DNA from: Syntrophobacter sp963666995
Lineage (GTDB): Bacteria; Desulfobacterota; Syntrophobacteria; Syntrophobacterales; Syntrophobacteraceae
DNA: 64,000 nucleotides
Direction: 5' to 3'
Assembly (NCBI GenBank): GCA_963666995.1
Contig: OY762941.1
Location: 1,798,001 to 1,862,000, forward strand
Below are positions 23,196 through 31,647 of this stretch, one piece after another. Within the stretch, counting starts at the first letter, position 1, and each line of letters begins with the position of its first letter. The notes under the pieces were generated by a model that saw nothing but the letters and a program-made list of their open reading frames with translations, made no database searches and had not been told where the DNA came from. The translations under genes were made by a program, and so were the position numbers.

Positions 23196-23990
23196 CTAGG
23201 ATCGTTCAGCCGCATTCCGGACATGCATCGAGAGGCAATGCTCAATCGATTGAATGTCGCGGGCATCGAGTATTCCCTTTTCGTTCCTGAGAAAACCCGG
23301 AAGCCTGTCTGGGTGCATGACCCAAACCTTGACGCCCTTGGGCTGGGGCTTGACAAACCAGCCGGGGTAGAGAATCACGGGACGAACCTCAACGCTCTTT
23401 GCCAGTGTATCTCTTACAAAACCCCGCATCCAGTTGGCCTGTGCCTTTGCCTGGATAATCGGGTCGCGGTCGGGGCCAAAGCCACCAACAACCACTCTTT
23501 CTCCATCATACTCGACTTCACACGGCCCTTTTCCGGGTTTGCTTACGGTCTTCGTTTCAATAGTGTAAACGCCGGATGGACCAATCACTACATGGTCAAT
23601 GTTGAATCCGTTACCCGGGATGTCGTGTAGAACGCGATAACCTTTTTCCCTTAAGCGTTCGAGGTCCTGCCCGATGACTTTCTCTCCATCCCTCGCCTGC
23701 TTTAGAACTCGCAGCGCCTTTCTTGTGATAAAGAATTTCCTGACGACATATACCGCGACGATTGCGTTGAGAACCGTGTAGAGCCATGGACTGGGCGGCG
23801 ATTGGAAAAACCATCGGGTCCATTCAGTCAACGTCATGACCATAACGAGAATCAACACGACCACATGGTCCATGAACTTGTCAACAAGTGCATCAATCTG
23901 CTCTTGCACCGATTGTCCAGGCGTTCGAAGGGGTGGTGTTTTGAGGGGAGAGCGTGTCTCTCGCTTGCGCTTTATCAGGCCACCGAACAT
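23196..23990 (-). CDS. Membrane-anchored NERD-domain protein
   Basis: 264 residues. Two hydrophobic helices near residues 40-90 (VVVLILVMVMTLTEW and LYTVLNAIVAVYVV) precede a NERD nuclease-related domain: G-Y-R-V-L-H-D-I-P-G, FNIDHVVIGPSGVYTIETKT with the conserved D and E-T-K, then a Q-A-K-A-Q-A-N-W helix. NERD proteins occur near mobile DNA and in defence or stress loci, but their biochemical role is poorly defined. The ATG at 23990 has AGGAGGGG seven bases upstream. It stands alone, with 193 bp to the GT2 gene and over 1 kb of probably decayed sequence on the other side. Confidence 0.82.
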   Translation of the reverse strand: MFGGLIKRKRETRSPLKTPPLRTPGQSVQEQIDALVDKFMDHVVVLILVMVMTLTEWTRWFFQSPPSPWLYTVLNAIVAVYVVRKFFITRKALRVLKQARDGEKVIGQDLERLREKGYRVLHDIPGNGFNIDHVVIGPSGVYTIETKTVSKPGKGPCEVEYDGERVVVGGFGPDRDPIIQAKAQANWMRGFVRDTLAKSVEVRPVILYPGWFVKPQPKGVKVWVMHPDRLPGFLRNEKGILDARDIQSIEHCLSMHVRNAAERS

Positions 23991-24014
23991 GAGCACCCCT
24001 CCTTTTCCGAGCAT

Positions 24015-25231
24015 TCATTTTCTGTTGACTTCATGCGTGGGCCACATGCATTAAATAATCGGCATGAGTTGGCAAATTAATGACACTTGAGAAGCTGAAC
24101 ACCATCATGTTTATCCCCTCTTCCTCGCAAGCTCTGGGCTGCGAAAGATGCCTACAGCGGAGAATTGGTCGAAATGAGACTGCCCCGTTTGGAACATCAA
24201 TCATCATACGCGAGAAAAGGCTATCCCGCCCGAAATGGCAGAGGCCATCGGCTCGCGCTTACCCCGGACGTCATTGCACTTAATAAATGCATGCCTGGGC
24301 CGACACAGAGCAGCTTTCTCGCGGAACTGGCATCCATTGGGCTGACGCACGCTCGCGTTTCGCCACACACGCCGAACGAAGACCATGTTCTCATTGCCTC
24401 GCGCACTCCTTTGGATAAGGGGACATCGCTCCGTCAGCACCCTCGAACGGCCTTCACGTTCGTCTGCCCGCCGATGGCCACGAAATACTCGGGCTCCGGG
24501 TACCGGACCATAGCAAGCAATCCCTTATCCGTGTCGCCGGCCAGGACTGGATTATGAAAACGGCAAGCGCAGTCGAAGACCACCCGCTCGTAATTTTGGG
24601 CAACTTCAACACCCGCCCAGGCTACTCCAAAGCGCGATGCGGCGACCGTATCGGGCAACTCGTGGCTGACGGCTGACAGCATTCGATGCCACCGGCGGGA
24701 GCAAGCTACTGGACACCACTCGGCAACGGCGTCACGTCCATCCGTCCATGAGAAGGCATTTCTGCGATCAAACCCTTCAGTATGTCAGGGGCCCAGCCAA
24801 TGGGTGTTCGGCGGAAAGGGACACACTGTTTTGCCGGACCATGCTGCCCTGCTGGTTGATGTTATTCATTTGGGTCATGCGGCGCCGAGTAGCATCTATC
24901 TCCGACAAATATGCTTTAGTTCTGAGGACTTCACATGTATGATGCCGCTCAATACCCCGGTCGATCCTCGTACTGGGAGTGTGACTTTTCGCATGGCCCA
25001 ACAAAACATGGGTAAGTAGTCTGGACAGTTGCAGTAAGCTTTGTATCCGGACAAGATATCAGGTTTCCACGCTGCTCGATTATTCGGTGGACGGTGTTCC
25101 AACTTTCGAGTGATGCGCAACTTGGGGAGCGGGAATCAGGGTGATTCGGGACGGGCCGGTTTGTCTCTCGCTCCTTATTCTTGCCCCCTTAAATAGTGGC
25201 GGTAATTCCAAAATGGGAGTGACGGTGGTCC
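24015..25231. other. 1.2-kb region without a recognisable gene, probably decayed DNA
   Basis: Several short frames exist on both strands but none is convincing. A minus-strand frame at 24434-24682 (RVVFDCACRFHNP, AMVRYPEPEYFVAIGG) and another at 24777-25004 (LSEIDATRRRMTQMNNI, QGSMVRQNSVSLSAEHP) have protein-like composition and could be pieces of broken genes. I cannot assign either. Base composition becomes more AT-rich towards 25 kb than in the neighbouring operons. I see no insertion-sequence ends. Confidence 0.4.
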
Positions 25232-26569
25232 ATGGCAAAAAACATCCACGAAATTCGGGATCCCGTACATGTTTTCGTGCGTTTGGACAGTTACGAACGC
25301 GAGGTTTTGGATTCGAGAGCTTTCCAGCGGCTTCGGCACATTCATCAGCTCGCACTGACATACTTGGTGTACCCAGGAGCGACACATAGACGGTTTGAGC
25401 ACTCACTTGGAGTCATGGAGCTGGCAAGTCGAGTCTACGACATAATTACCAACCCCGACAACATGAACGACAAAATTCGTGGGCTTTTACCTGAAGTGAC
25501 AAGACCGGATGACCGTAATTATTGGCGCAAGGTCTTGCGCATGGCAGCGTTATGCCACGACTTAGGCCATCTTCCCTTTTCACATGCCGCTGAAAAACAG
25601 CTCCTTCCAGGAGGCTGGGACCATGAGCGGCTCACCCGCGAAATCATTTTGAGCGAAGAGTTGAAAACCATATGGAATCGAGTTACGCCTCCTCTTCGTC
25701 CATCGGACATCGTAAAGCTTGCTATCGGACCGAAGGAGGCCAAAGACCTGCAGTTTTCCGATTGGGAGACAATCCTGTCGGAGATTATCGTTAGTGATGC
25801 ATTCGGTGTGGACCGAATGGATTACCTCCTGAGGGATTCACATCATATTGGTGTTGTCTATGGCAACTTCGACCACTACCGTCTGGTCGATACTTTGCGA
25901 ATTCTCACCCCTCCGCCATTGCGCGGCGGGGACAACAGCCACGAGCCCGTTCTGGGCGTTGAAGAGGGTGGAATCCAGAGTGCTGAGGCTCTGATGCTTG
26001 CGAGGTATTTCATGTATTCTCAAGTTTATTTCCATCCGGTTCGGCGCATATATGACATTCATCTCAAAGATTTTTTGACGGCATGGCTCCCCGAAGGAAT
26101 GTTCACCACAGATGTTGAAAAACTTTTGGACATGACCGATATTGAGGTTACGGCGGCTTTTCGGAAAGCCGCTTTCGATAGTGGGCAACCTGGGCATCCA
26201 GACGCGCGACGGATAGTATGCCGCGAGCATTTTAAAGTGCTCTACGAGCGCAACCCGACCGACACTAAGATTAACACTGAATCCAGCAAAGCGGTATTCG
26301 AAGCGGCATGTTCTAAGTTTGGTCCTGAGCATTTTCGTCAAGACCCGTACACGCAAAAAGGAGGACCTCCGGATTTCCCGGTACTGATGCGCGACGGCAG
26401 GATCGAGTCTTCTTGGGCAGCTTCCCGCACACTTCAGCAGGTGCCAATCGTTGCGGTGGACTTTGTGTTCGCTGACCGTGGTGTTTTTGATGACGCTACG
26501 GCATGGCTTCAGCGCGAACGAAATAATATCATCCAGCCAACCGCCATAGAGGAGCAAGACGATGAATAG
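25232..26569 (+). CDS. HD-domain phosphohydrolase (dNTPase/YwfO-like)
   Basis: 445 residues. The N-terminal half is an HD domain: H-R-R-F-E-H-S-L-G-V near residue 50, ALCHDLGHLPFSHAAE with the H-D pair near residue 110, the G-W-D-H-E-R loop, and S-D-A-F-G-V-D-R-M-D-Y-L near residue 190 supplying the last Asp. This order (H...HD...D) is that of dGTPase/SAMHD1-like triphosphohydrolases and of B. subtilis YwfO. The C-terminal half is a helical extension. The stop overlaps the start of the YwgA-like gene by 8 bases. Codon use looks more AT-rich than in the flanking operons. The ATG at 25232 has only a weak ribosome-binding site. Confidence 0.88.
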   Translation: MAKNIHEIRDPVHVFVRLDSYEREVLDSRAFQRLRHIHQLALTYLVYPGATHRRFEHSLGVMELASRVYDIITNPDNMNDKIRGLLPEVTRPDDRNYWRKVLRMAALCHDLGHLPFSHAAEKQLLPGGWDHERLTREIILSEELKTIWNRVTPPLRPSDIVKLAIGPKEAKDLQFSDWETILSEIIVSDAFGVDRMDYLLRDSHHIGVVYGNFDHYRLVDTLRILTPPPLRGGDNSHEPVLGVEEGGIQSAEALMLARYFMYSQVYFHPVRRIYDIHLKDFLTAWLPEGMFTTDVEKLLDMTDIEVTAAFRKAAFDSGQPGHPDARRIVCREHFKVLYERNPTDTKINTESSKAVFEAACSKFGPEHFRQDPYTQKGGPPDFPVLMRDGRIESSWAASRTLQQVPIVAVDFVFADRGVFDDATAWLQRERNNIIQPTAIEEQDDE

Positions 26570-27113
26570 GCATCAACGGGCCGTCATTCTTTTCCATCTG
26601 ATTGATAGCTTGCGGGATGAGAATAGCTGGTGCGGGGAAACCCACATTCAAAAAGCATCATACCTGCTCACGGAACTCTGTGGAATTCCGATTGAGGGCG
26701 ACTTCATACTGTACAAGCATGGGCCTTTTTCCTTTGATCTGCGAGATGAACTGACCGCGCTCCGGGCCGACGGCCTGCTCATGATCGAGCCCCAGCCGCC
26801 TTATGGCCCACGGTTCAAGGTATCACCGGCGGGGGAATCACTCAAAGAACGTTTTCCCAAGACCCTGAGAAGCTATCGGAAATACATCGAATCAGTCGCT
26901 GAAGTGGTCGGGAGGAACGGTGTGAGTGAACTGGAGTGCCTTGCTACAGCGCTCTACATCACCCGAAACAACCATGAAATGATCTCTGAAGGAAAACGGG
27001 CTCAGGAACTGCATAGCCTGAAGCCCCATGTCCCATTGGAAACCGCAAAGCAGGCGATTAAAGAAATGGACCACATTATTGGGTCCATTGCAAGATACCA
27101 GCCTGGACGGTAA
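26562..27113 (+). CDS. YwgA-like protein, partner of the HD phosphohydrolase
   Basis: 183 residues. It begins MNRHQRAVILFHLIDSLRD, continues with THIQKASYLLTELCG and FILYKHGPFSFDLRDEL; this helix-rich, winged-helix-like pattern recalls YwgA/SocA-type (DUF4065-related) proteins. GAGGAG lies seven bases before the ATG and the gene overlaps the HD gene, so the pair is translationally coupled. In Bacillus subtilis ywfO and ywgA are neighbours, which supports a functional pair; the cellular role is not established. I infer a nucleotide-related stress or defence module. The family call is from pattern recall. Confidence 0.65.
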   Translation: MNRHQRAVILFHLIDSLRDENSWCGETHIQKASYLLTELCGIPIEGDFILYKHGPFSFDLRDELTALRADGLLMIEPQPPYGPRFKVSPAGESLKERFPKTLRSYRKYIESVAEVVGRNGVSELECLATALYITRNNHEMISEGKRAQELHSLKPHVPLETAKQAIKEMDHIIGSIARYQPGR

Positions 27114-27423
27114 GATACCGAACCCAAGAATAACCGATAGCTTTCGTGAGGATAATCACGTCCCCGGGGCCTTTTCAATGGCTTTGCAGTGGACGGATTT
27201 TCGTGCAGGCCGCGTGCCCGATATCCCGCCGGGTCGGCGACAGGTTTGAGAATCATTGCTTGGTCAGGCTAAACGTACCCGTCACCGCACCCATGGCATT
27301 AGCCACGCCGCTCATGGAAGCTGTGATCGGGCAGGTGAGGTAACCAGAAATTATTCTTGACACTTTTCGGGTAGCACCTCATACGGGCACGGCCTAGAAA
27401 ACCTTCGTTGTGCTCCTTCGTTC
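27114..27423. other. Intergenic region, nothing recognised
   Basis: About 310 bases between the HD/YwgA pair and the decayed left edge of the metal cluster. No coding, repeat or promoter signal stands out. The strand bias changes from plus to minus across it, so it is a plausible island border. Confidence 0.3.
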
Positions 27424-27625
27424 CTATCCTTTCGAATTGCCTGTTCCGCAACAATGAAGGAACTGCGATGTGCGGGGCTCAAGAGTGCTCATGGACGGGC
27501 TGCCGTCCGGACTTTCCATGAGTGATTTGCCCACATCCACCGCCTTCGCCACATGCGGGTCGAATGGGAAGCTTCCGGGAAGATGGACATTCTCCAGGTT
27601 CTTGCGCCTGCTCCTTTAGCGAGAA
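27424..27625 (-). pseudogene. Remnant of a Mrp/MinD-type P-loop ATPase (C-terminus)
   Basis: An open stretch reads N-L-E-N-V-H-L-P-G-S-F-P-F-D-P-H-V-A-K-A then V-D-V-G-K-S-L-M-E-S-P-D-G, and ends TAG at 27424. The G-S-F-P-F-D-P-x-V-A-K-A-x-D-x-G-K-S pattern is typical of the C-terminal part of Mrp/NBP35-like ATPases (I-P-F-D-P-x-V-x-x-A-x-D-x-G). A TAA closes the frame upstream, so no P-loop is left. It lies at the end of a cluster with two intact MinD-like genes, suggesting a third copy that decayed. Confidence 0.5.
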
Positions 27626-27806
27626 GCGGCGTCTCGGTGCTGCGATGCGGGCAGAAGAATCCGTTCAAGTTCTCAACAAGTCCAATCCGGTCTGAACGGG
27701 TTGTCTCTTCGAATGCAGTCATTTCGGTCTTGCTACGGGAACATTTCGTTCCCTTCGGGTAGCTTTGCGGGTGCAGAATACCCCCACGCCCCCCTGCGCC
27801 GGCCTC

Positions 27807-28049
27807 ATGAATGACATGAAACCGGTGGGGCGCAATAAGTGGTACAAAGATTGCCCGAACAAACAGGACAAGCATGAGGAATTTTAGGCTGGATTGGTGT
27901 CCCCGGAAGAAGGTTTGCGGGTTCTGGACGTCTGCTGCGGGACAGGTTCCCTCTTACTGAAACTCAGTGAACGAACAGGGCCCGAACGCCTGGCCATAGG
28001 GCTGGATTTTTCCAGGGGCATGCTGATGGTGAACAACCGGAAGATCAAA
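27807..28049 (+). pseudogene. Broken class I SAM-dependent methyltransferase, N-terminal part
   Basis: One frame runs from the ATG at 27807 with an in-frame TAG at 27885-27887, then continues E-E-G-L-R-V-L-D-V-C-C-G-T-G-S-L and RLAIGLDFSRGML. V-L-D-V-C-C-G-T-G is motif I of Rossmann methyltransferases and G-L-D-F-S is motif II. Homology ends abruptly after N-R-K-I-K, and the rest of the domain is missing. It could be restarted at the GTG at 27894, but it is too short to be an enzyme. It faces the minus-strand metal cluster. Confidence 0.6.
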
Positions 28050-28103
28050 AATACTGCTGTGCCGCACCTGAACGCTCACCGGACAGCCGCCTCCCGGGTT
28101 TAT

Positions 28104-28358
28104 TCAGGAATCGGCTTTACCGCAGCAGCTTCCGGGAGTACATCCCCGGGACGAAGGGGCAGACCCGCAGCATCCGGTATCTCCGATTCCGGGAAGCTTG
28201 CCCTCCTGCCTGGCCCCTGAGAGGCTGGACGACGTGGACAGCAGTCTCGTCAATTCAGAGCTCCCGCATTTCGCACAGGTTACCTCTTCGCTGCTTCCGT
28301 ATACGAGCTTTTCAAAGACATTGCCACACGACGTACAAAGAAATTCGAATATAGGCAT
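28104..28358 (-). CDS. FmdB-family zinc-ribbon protein
   Basis: 84 residues. MPIFEFLCTSCGNVFEKLV followed by V-T-C-A-K-C-G-S gives the C-x-x-C...C-x-x-C zinc ribbon of the FmdB/CxxC_CXXC_SSSS family; the L-T-R-L-L-S-T-S-S-S stretch after it is also typical. The C-terminus is Cys/Gly-rich (T-G-C-C-G-S, C-T-P-G-S-C-C-G). FmdB was named as a putative regulator near formamidase genes; its function is unclear, and here it accompanies Fe-S and NifX-like genes, so a metal or cluster role is inferred. Confidence 0.85.
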   Translation of the reverse strand: MPIFEFLCTSCGNVFEKLVYGSSEEVTCAKCGSSELTRLLSTSSSLSGARQEGKLPGIGDTGCCGSAPSSRGCTPGSCCGKADS

Positions 28359-28686
28359 TACAATTTTCCTCCGCTGGTTATGAGTTTCTCAAGCCGGAAT
28401 GCGCTCCGGTCTCTCGATTGAACAGGCCGCCTGATTCCAGGCCCATACTTGCACCCCACAAGGTCCGGCACGACTGATTGCTTGAAGCCCCGTACCGGCC
28501 GATATGCTCCGGACGTTCTCCCTGATGAAGAACCCGGCTATGGGAACCCGGGTGTGTTTCCCGAAGCCGGAAGAGAGGCCGTGCCGCCATGGCCGGTTTC
28601 GTTTGCCCCGACGGTTAAAGGGCAAACGATATATTTTTTCATGACCGGACTTCCGCAAATAGCTTTTTTCTCCCCTCACACCTGGT
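28359..28686. other. Intergenic region, nothing recognised
   Basis: About 328 bases between the FmdB-like and receiver-like genes. Frames on both strands are open but have no recognisable protein pattern. It may include sequence decayed from the same cluster. Confidence 0.3.
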
Positions 28687-29075
28687 TCATTTGACGACCG
28701 GTTCGCCGATCCCCGGAAGTCCGCGCAGTTTTTGCATCAAAACCTCTGAATCTTTACCACCCGGCTCGGGCGGCAACCGCAGAGAACGCCAAGACCCTCG
28801 CTCTTATCATGGAAAGCCGCATCGGAGAGAGGACTGAGCACGGCCGTATTCACCATGGCATTGATGCCGATCATTTCCCTCACCAGATCGAGCGAATCGA
28901 TGTCCGGAGATCCGGAGTCGACGATGACCAAATGGGGGCATCGGGTACGCACAATGCTCAGGGCCTCGGCCCCTGAACTCACTTGCTCAAGGCAGACCTC
29001 AGGATCTGAGGACAGGCCTTCTGCAAACGAATGAATCTTTTCCAGCCGGGCAGAAACAAGAAGAAGGTGCAGCAT
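28687..29075 (-). pseudogene. Receiver-like protein with a C-terminal frameshift
   Basis: The main frame (stop 28737) encodes 112 residues with a receiver-like fold: MLHLLLVSARLEKIHSFAEG, then PHLVIVDSGSPDIDSLDLV placing an Asp at the phosphorylation site. The usual second acidic pair near residue 10 is missing (S-A-R) and no clear conserved Lys is seen. Near 28785 a one-base shift to the next frame restores a plausible tail (LPPEPGGKDSEVLMQKLRGL) ending at 28687. The total span fits one missing base. It may be a real frameshift or a sequence error. It is adjacent to the MBL-fold gene (26 bp). Confidence 0.55.
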
Positions 29076-29101
29076 TCATTCTCCATTTGACGAACTGTTG
29101 A

Positions 29102-29944
29102 TTAAACTTCGAGGGTAAAGCCCACACGTCCGAAGGCGAACCTGTCGCCGAATGCGGACGCCAGCCGCGCCGCCGGGCCCTGGCCGGTACAGTGGCTGAC
29201 CGCAAGCACCTGGATGTCGAATTCTCCGAGCGCCTGGATGCTCGGATTCAGTTGCGGTTCGGGGGAAAGCCCAAGGTGAGTGCCGCCGAGAACTGCGTAA
29301 ATCCGCTTTTCTTCAGTCCGGTCCACCGCATGATTAAGAACATTCACGATTCCCGCGTGCGCGCAACCCAGCACGATGACCAACCCCTTTGAGGTCTTCA
29401 AAATCATCGAAAAATCATCGAGGAAAGGATCCGGCGCCCAACCGCCGTCGCGAGAGACGACAAGCTTGGGAGAACCCAGTTCGAAAGGCGTTTTCCTGGG
29501 CACTTCGCCCGTCACGAAAACGCCCGGCGCGATTTCCATGAAATCCCGGCACCATTCGAATTGCGCCCCCCGGGTCGTAAGATGGGCCTTAGGCCACGGC
29601 ATACCGGTAGAAAGGGCTTTTTCGCCTCCGCCCTCCACCGGCATGAGCGAGAACTTCTCCTTGAAAATATCGGGGTGAGCAGTGATGGGGCAGGCACCTC
29701 TTACTCCGAGAAAAGACAGCAGTCCTCCGACATGATCCAGATGGCCGTGACTCAATACAACCCTCGAAACATGCTTCAGATCCTTTTGAAGAAGCAGTGA
29801 GTTCCGGATGAGGCTGAAGCCCTGGCCGGTATCGAAAAGGATGTTTTGCCCAGGGGTTTCCACAAATGCCGAGAATCCGTGTTCTCCCAGCAGGCCTACT
29901 CCCCCGACCGTGTTCTCACAGAGAACCGTAATTCTGCATTCCAT
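29102..29944 (-). CDS. Metallo-beta-lactamase-fold hydrolase
   Basis: 280 residues. The metal-binding motif S-H-G-H-L-D-H-V-G-G (HxHxDH) lies near residue 66, with F-D-T-G-Q-G-F before it, and a later V-L-G-C-A-H-A-G-I-V-N gives another metal His. This is the subgroup often annotated as 7,8-dihydropterin-6-yl-methyl-aminobenzene phosphate synthase-like, found in methanogens and sulfate reducers beside MinD/NifX genes. Its substrate is unknown. The ATG at 29944 starts the recognisable protein (MECRITVLCENTVGGVG). It is separated from the NifX gene by a palindromic repeat element. Confidence 0.88.
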   Translation of the reverse strand: MECRITVLCENTVGGVGLLGEHGFSAFVETPGQNILFDTGQGFSLIRNSLLLQKDLKHVSRVVLSHGHLDHVGGLLSFLGVRGACPITAHPDIFKEKFSLMPVEGGGEKALSTGMPWPKAHLTTRGAQFEWCRDFMEIAPGVFVTGEVPRKTPFELGSPKLVVSRDGGWAPDPFLDDFSMILKTSKGLVIVLGCAHAGIVNVLNHAVDRTEEKRIYAVLGGTHLGLSPEPQLNPSIQALGEFDIQVLAVSHCTGQGPAARLASAFGDRFAFGRVGFTLEV

Positions 29945-30099
29945 TGCTTCGCCTCCCGTGCTTCAGGCTGTGTGATTGGGATTTTCCATGGGGCCCATAT
30001 TTCGAGGCTGTCCCGCAAACGGAGAAAATGCACTCCGGCCTGGCCCGGCAACGGGAAATCGCCATTTGGCGCCGCGATCTTCTCCCTGCCCGGTGACTA

Positions 30100-30282
30100 A
30101 GGGCTTGTCCGTAAATAAATCCTTTGTGCTCGCATCCGGCTTTTGGCCCACTTCGGCCGCTCCTCAATCGCAAAATCCTCAACGTAGTCCAGCTACGCCT
30201 GCGGTTTTGCTCAATCGTCGCGACCAAAATCGGTCTCAAAATCCGGTGCGATCTCTAAAAGGCCTATTCACGGACAAGCCCT
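30100..30282. mobile_element. 183-bp palindromic MITE-like element
   Basis: The ends are inverted copies: AGGGCTTGTCCGTAAATA on the left and its near-perfect complement TATTCACGGACAAGCCCT on the right (one mismatch in 18). Inner parts also pair imperfectly: CTCAATCGCAAAATCC against GGTTTTGCTCAATCG, around a centre GTAGTCCAGCTAC. So the whole element can fold into one long hairpin. It has no gene. Its right end runs into the stop codon of the NifX-type gene at 30281. This is the look of a non-autonomous transposable element or long palindromic repeat. Confidence 0.7.
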
Positions 30283-30679
30283 AAGCCCTGCCGCTTTGCC
30301 CGCCCCCTCCGCCGCCACATGTAAAATCACTTGTGAACTGCCGCAGGTTTCCCTTCAGGAAAGCATCGACCGCGTCCCCCACCGTTTGGGCGCCGCCGCC
30401 GTATAATACACTGATCCCCACCTGGTTGAAACCCATGAGCGGCCTCATGCCCATTCCGCCTGCAATAAGGACTCCCACCCCGTTTTGGGCCAGGTGATTG
30501 ACCGGGGCCATGCACCCGCCCTGCTGGTGCGGCACGTTCGGCAAAATTCGGACATTTTGGACCTGACCGTCCGTGACTTCCACAACGGTATAGAGGTCGC
30601 AGTGCCCGAAATGGGCGCCAAGAAGTGAGTCCAGTCCTCCCGGGTGGGTTGATGGAACAGCTACGGTAATGCTTTTCAT
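30281..30679 (-). CDS. NifX/NifB-type (dinitrogenase FeMo cofactor biosynthesis domain) protein
   Basis: 132 residues. MKSITVAVPSTHPGGLDSLL begins the fold, followed by A-H-F-G-H-C-D-L-Y and G-V-G-V-L-I-A-G-G-M-G-M-R-P near residue 75, the classic pattern of MTH1175/NifX-like small proteins. A glycine-rich tail (C-G-G-G-G-G-G) closes it. These proteins bind Fe-Mo or Fe-S precursors. The ATG at 30679 has GTGAGGAG six bases upstream. Its last codons are formed by the right end of the palindromic element, so the original C-terminus may have been altered. Confidence 0.87.
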   Translation of the reverse strand: MKSITVAVPSTHPGGLDSLLGAHFGHCDLYTVVEVTDGQVQNVRILPNVPHQQGGCMAPVNHLAQNGVGVLIAGGMGMRPLMGFNQVGISVLYGGGAQTVGDAVDAFLKGNLRQFTSDFTCGGGGGGQSGRA

Positions 30680-30768
30680 TTTTTTCTCCTCACGATCGAA
30701 CATGGTGCCAAATACGACGGGCAATTGCCCGCCAACATATAAACACGCCGAATCACCTTCCGGACGAC

Positions 30769-31647
30769 TCATTGCCGAAGACCTGCAAGTTCCTCAATCC
30801 TCAGCCACGCTCGCCGGATTTCCATGCTGAAGTCTGTTTTGGGGAATTCCGTAACGACCAGCCCCCGCACCATTGCCCTGGTTACAACCTGGTCGTGCGG
30901 AAGCTTCGCGATTACGGGATAGCCCCGCAACCGGCAGAAAGCCTGGATTCCGTCCGTCTCTTTATGGTTAAGATCGTATTTGTTGATGATGACCGCGAAA
31001 GTGACCTGAAAATGGCTGCACAGATCAGCCACCCTCTCAAGGTCGTGCCGCCCCGAGGGCGTCGGCTCGGTCACCGCGACTGCCAGATCGGTCCCGGAAA
31101 GTGAGCTGATCACGGGGCATCCGATCCCCGGCGCGCCGTCACAAAGAATAAGATCCTTTTTGAAGGACTGGGCCAACTTCCGGGCCTGTTGCTTCAGAAC
31201 CATGACAAGCCGGCCGGAGTTCGCCTGACCGGGAAAGAGTTGAGCGTGAACCAGGGGGCCGAACCGCGTGGACGATATGTACCAATGGCCGCAGTGCTTC
31301 TGCGAAAACCGGACGGCGCCGGCGGGACAGAACGTGGCGCAGACCTTGCAGCCTTCACAACGGAGGGGATCAACCGTAAAACCGTTGCCGTTGCTGCGAA
31401 CAGCATCGAACCGGCACATTGATGCGCACAGCCCGCAACCCGTGCACCGGTCTCCGACAATTTGAGCCTCGTACCCGGAATGAAATTCTTCACTCTGATA
31501 ACTCGTCGGACGCAGCAGCAGGTGCAGGTCCGGGGCATCCACGTCCAGATCGCAAATGATCTTGTTTGAAGCCAGGTGAGCGAACGCCCCCGTGAGCGAG
31601 GTTTTGCCGGTCCCTCCCTTGCCGCTGATAATAAGCACTTCACGCAT
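30769..31647 (-). CDS. MinD-type P-loop ATPase with inserted 2[4Fe-4S] ferredoxin
   Basis: 292 residues. It starts M-R-E-V-L-I-I-S-G-K-G-G-T-G-K-T with the deviant Walker A of the MinD/NBP35 group, then ICDLDVDAPDLHLLL (Walker A'). Residues 65-120 hold an inserted ferredoxin with CTGCGLCASMC and CEGCKVCATFC, enough for two [4Fe-4S] clusters. ILCDGAPGIGCPVISSLSGT follows (Walker B region). Such paired ATPases accompany NifX-like proteins in anaerobes and probably assemble or insert metal clusters. The start overlaps the end of its paralogue by 8 bases. Confidence 0.92.
   Translation of the reverse strand: MREVLIISGKGGTGKTSLTGAFAHLASNKIICDLDVDAPDLHLLLRPTSYQSEEFHSGYEAQIVGDRCTGCGLCASMCRFDAVRSNGNGFTVDPLRCEGCKVCATFCPAGAVRFSQKHCGHWYISSTRFGPLVHAQLFPGQANSGRLVMVLKQQARKLAQSFKKDLILCDGAPGIGCPVISSLSGTDLAVAVTEPTPSGRHDLERVADLCSHFQVTFAVIINKYDLNHKETDGIQAFCRLRGYPVIAKLPHDQVVTRAMVRGLVVTEFPKTDFSMEIRRAWLRIEELAGLRQ

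Noticed and set aside
24165..24557. Plus-strand open frame of 130 codons as a gene in the gap
   Set aside because: No recognisable motif, no ribosome-binding site and several competing frames on the other strand; treated as decayed DNA.
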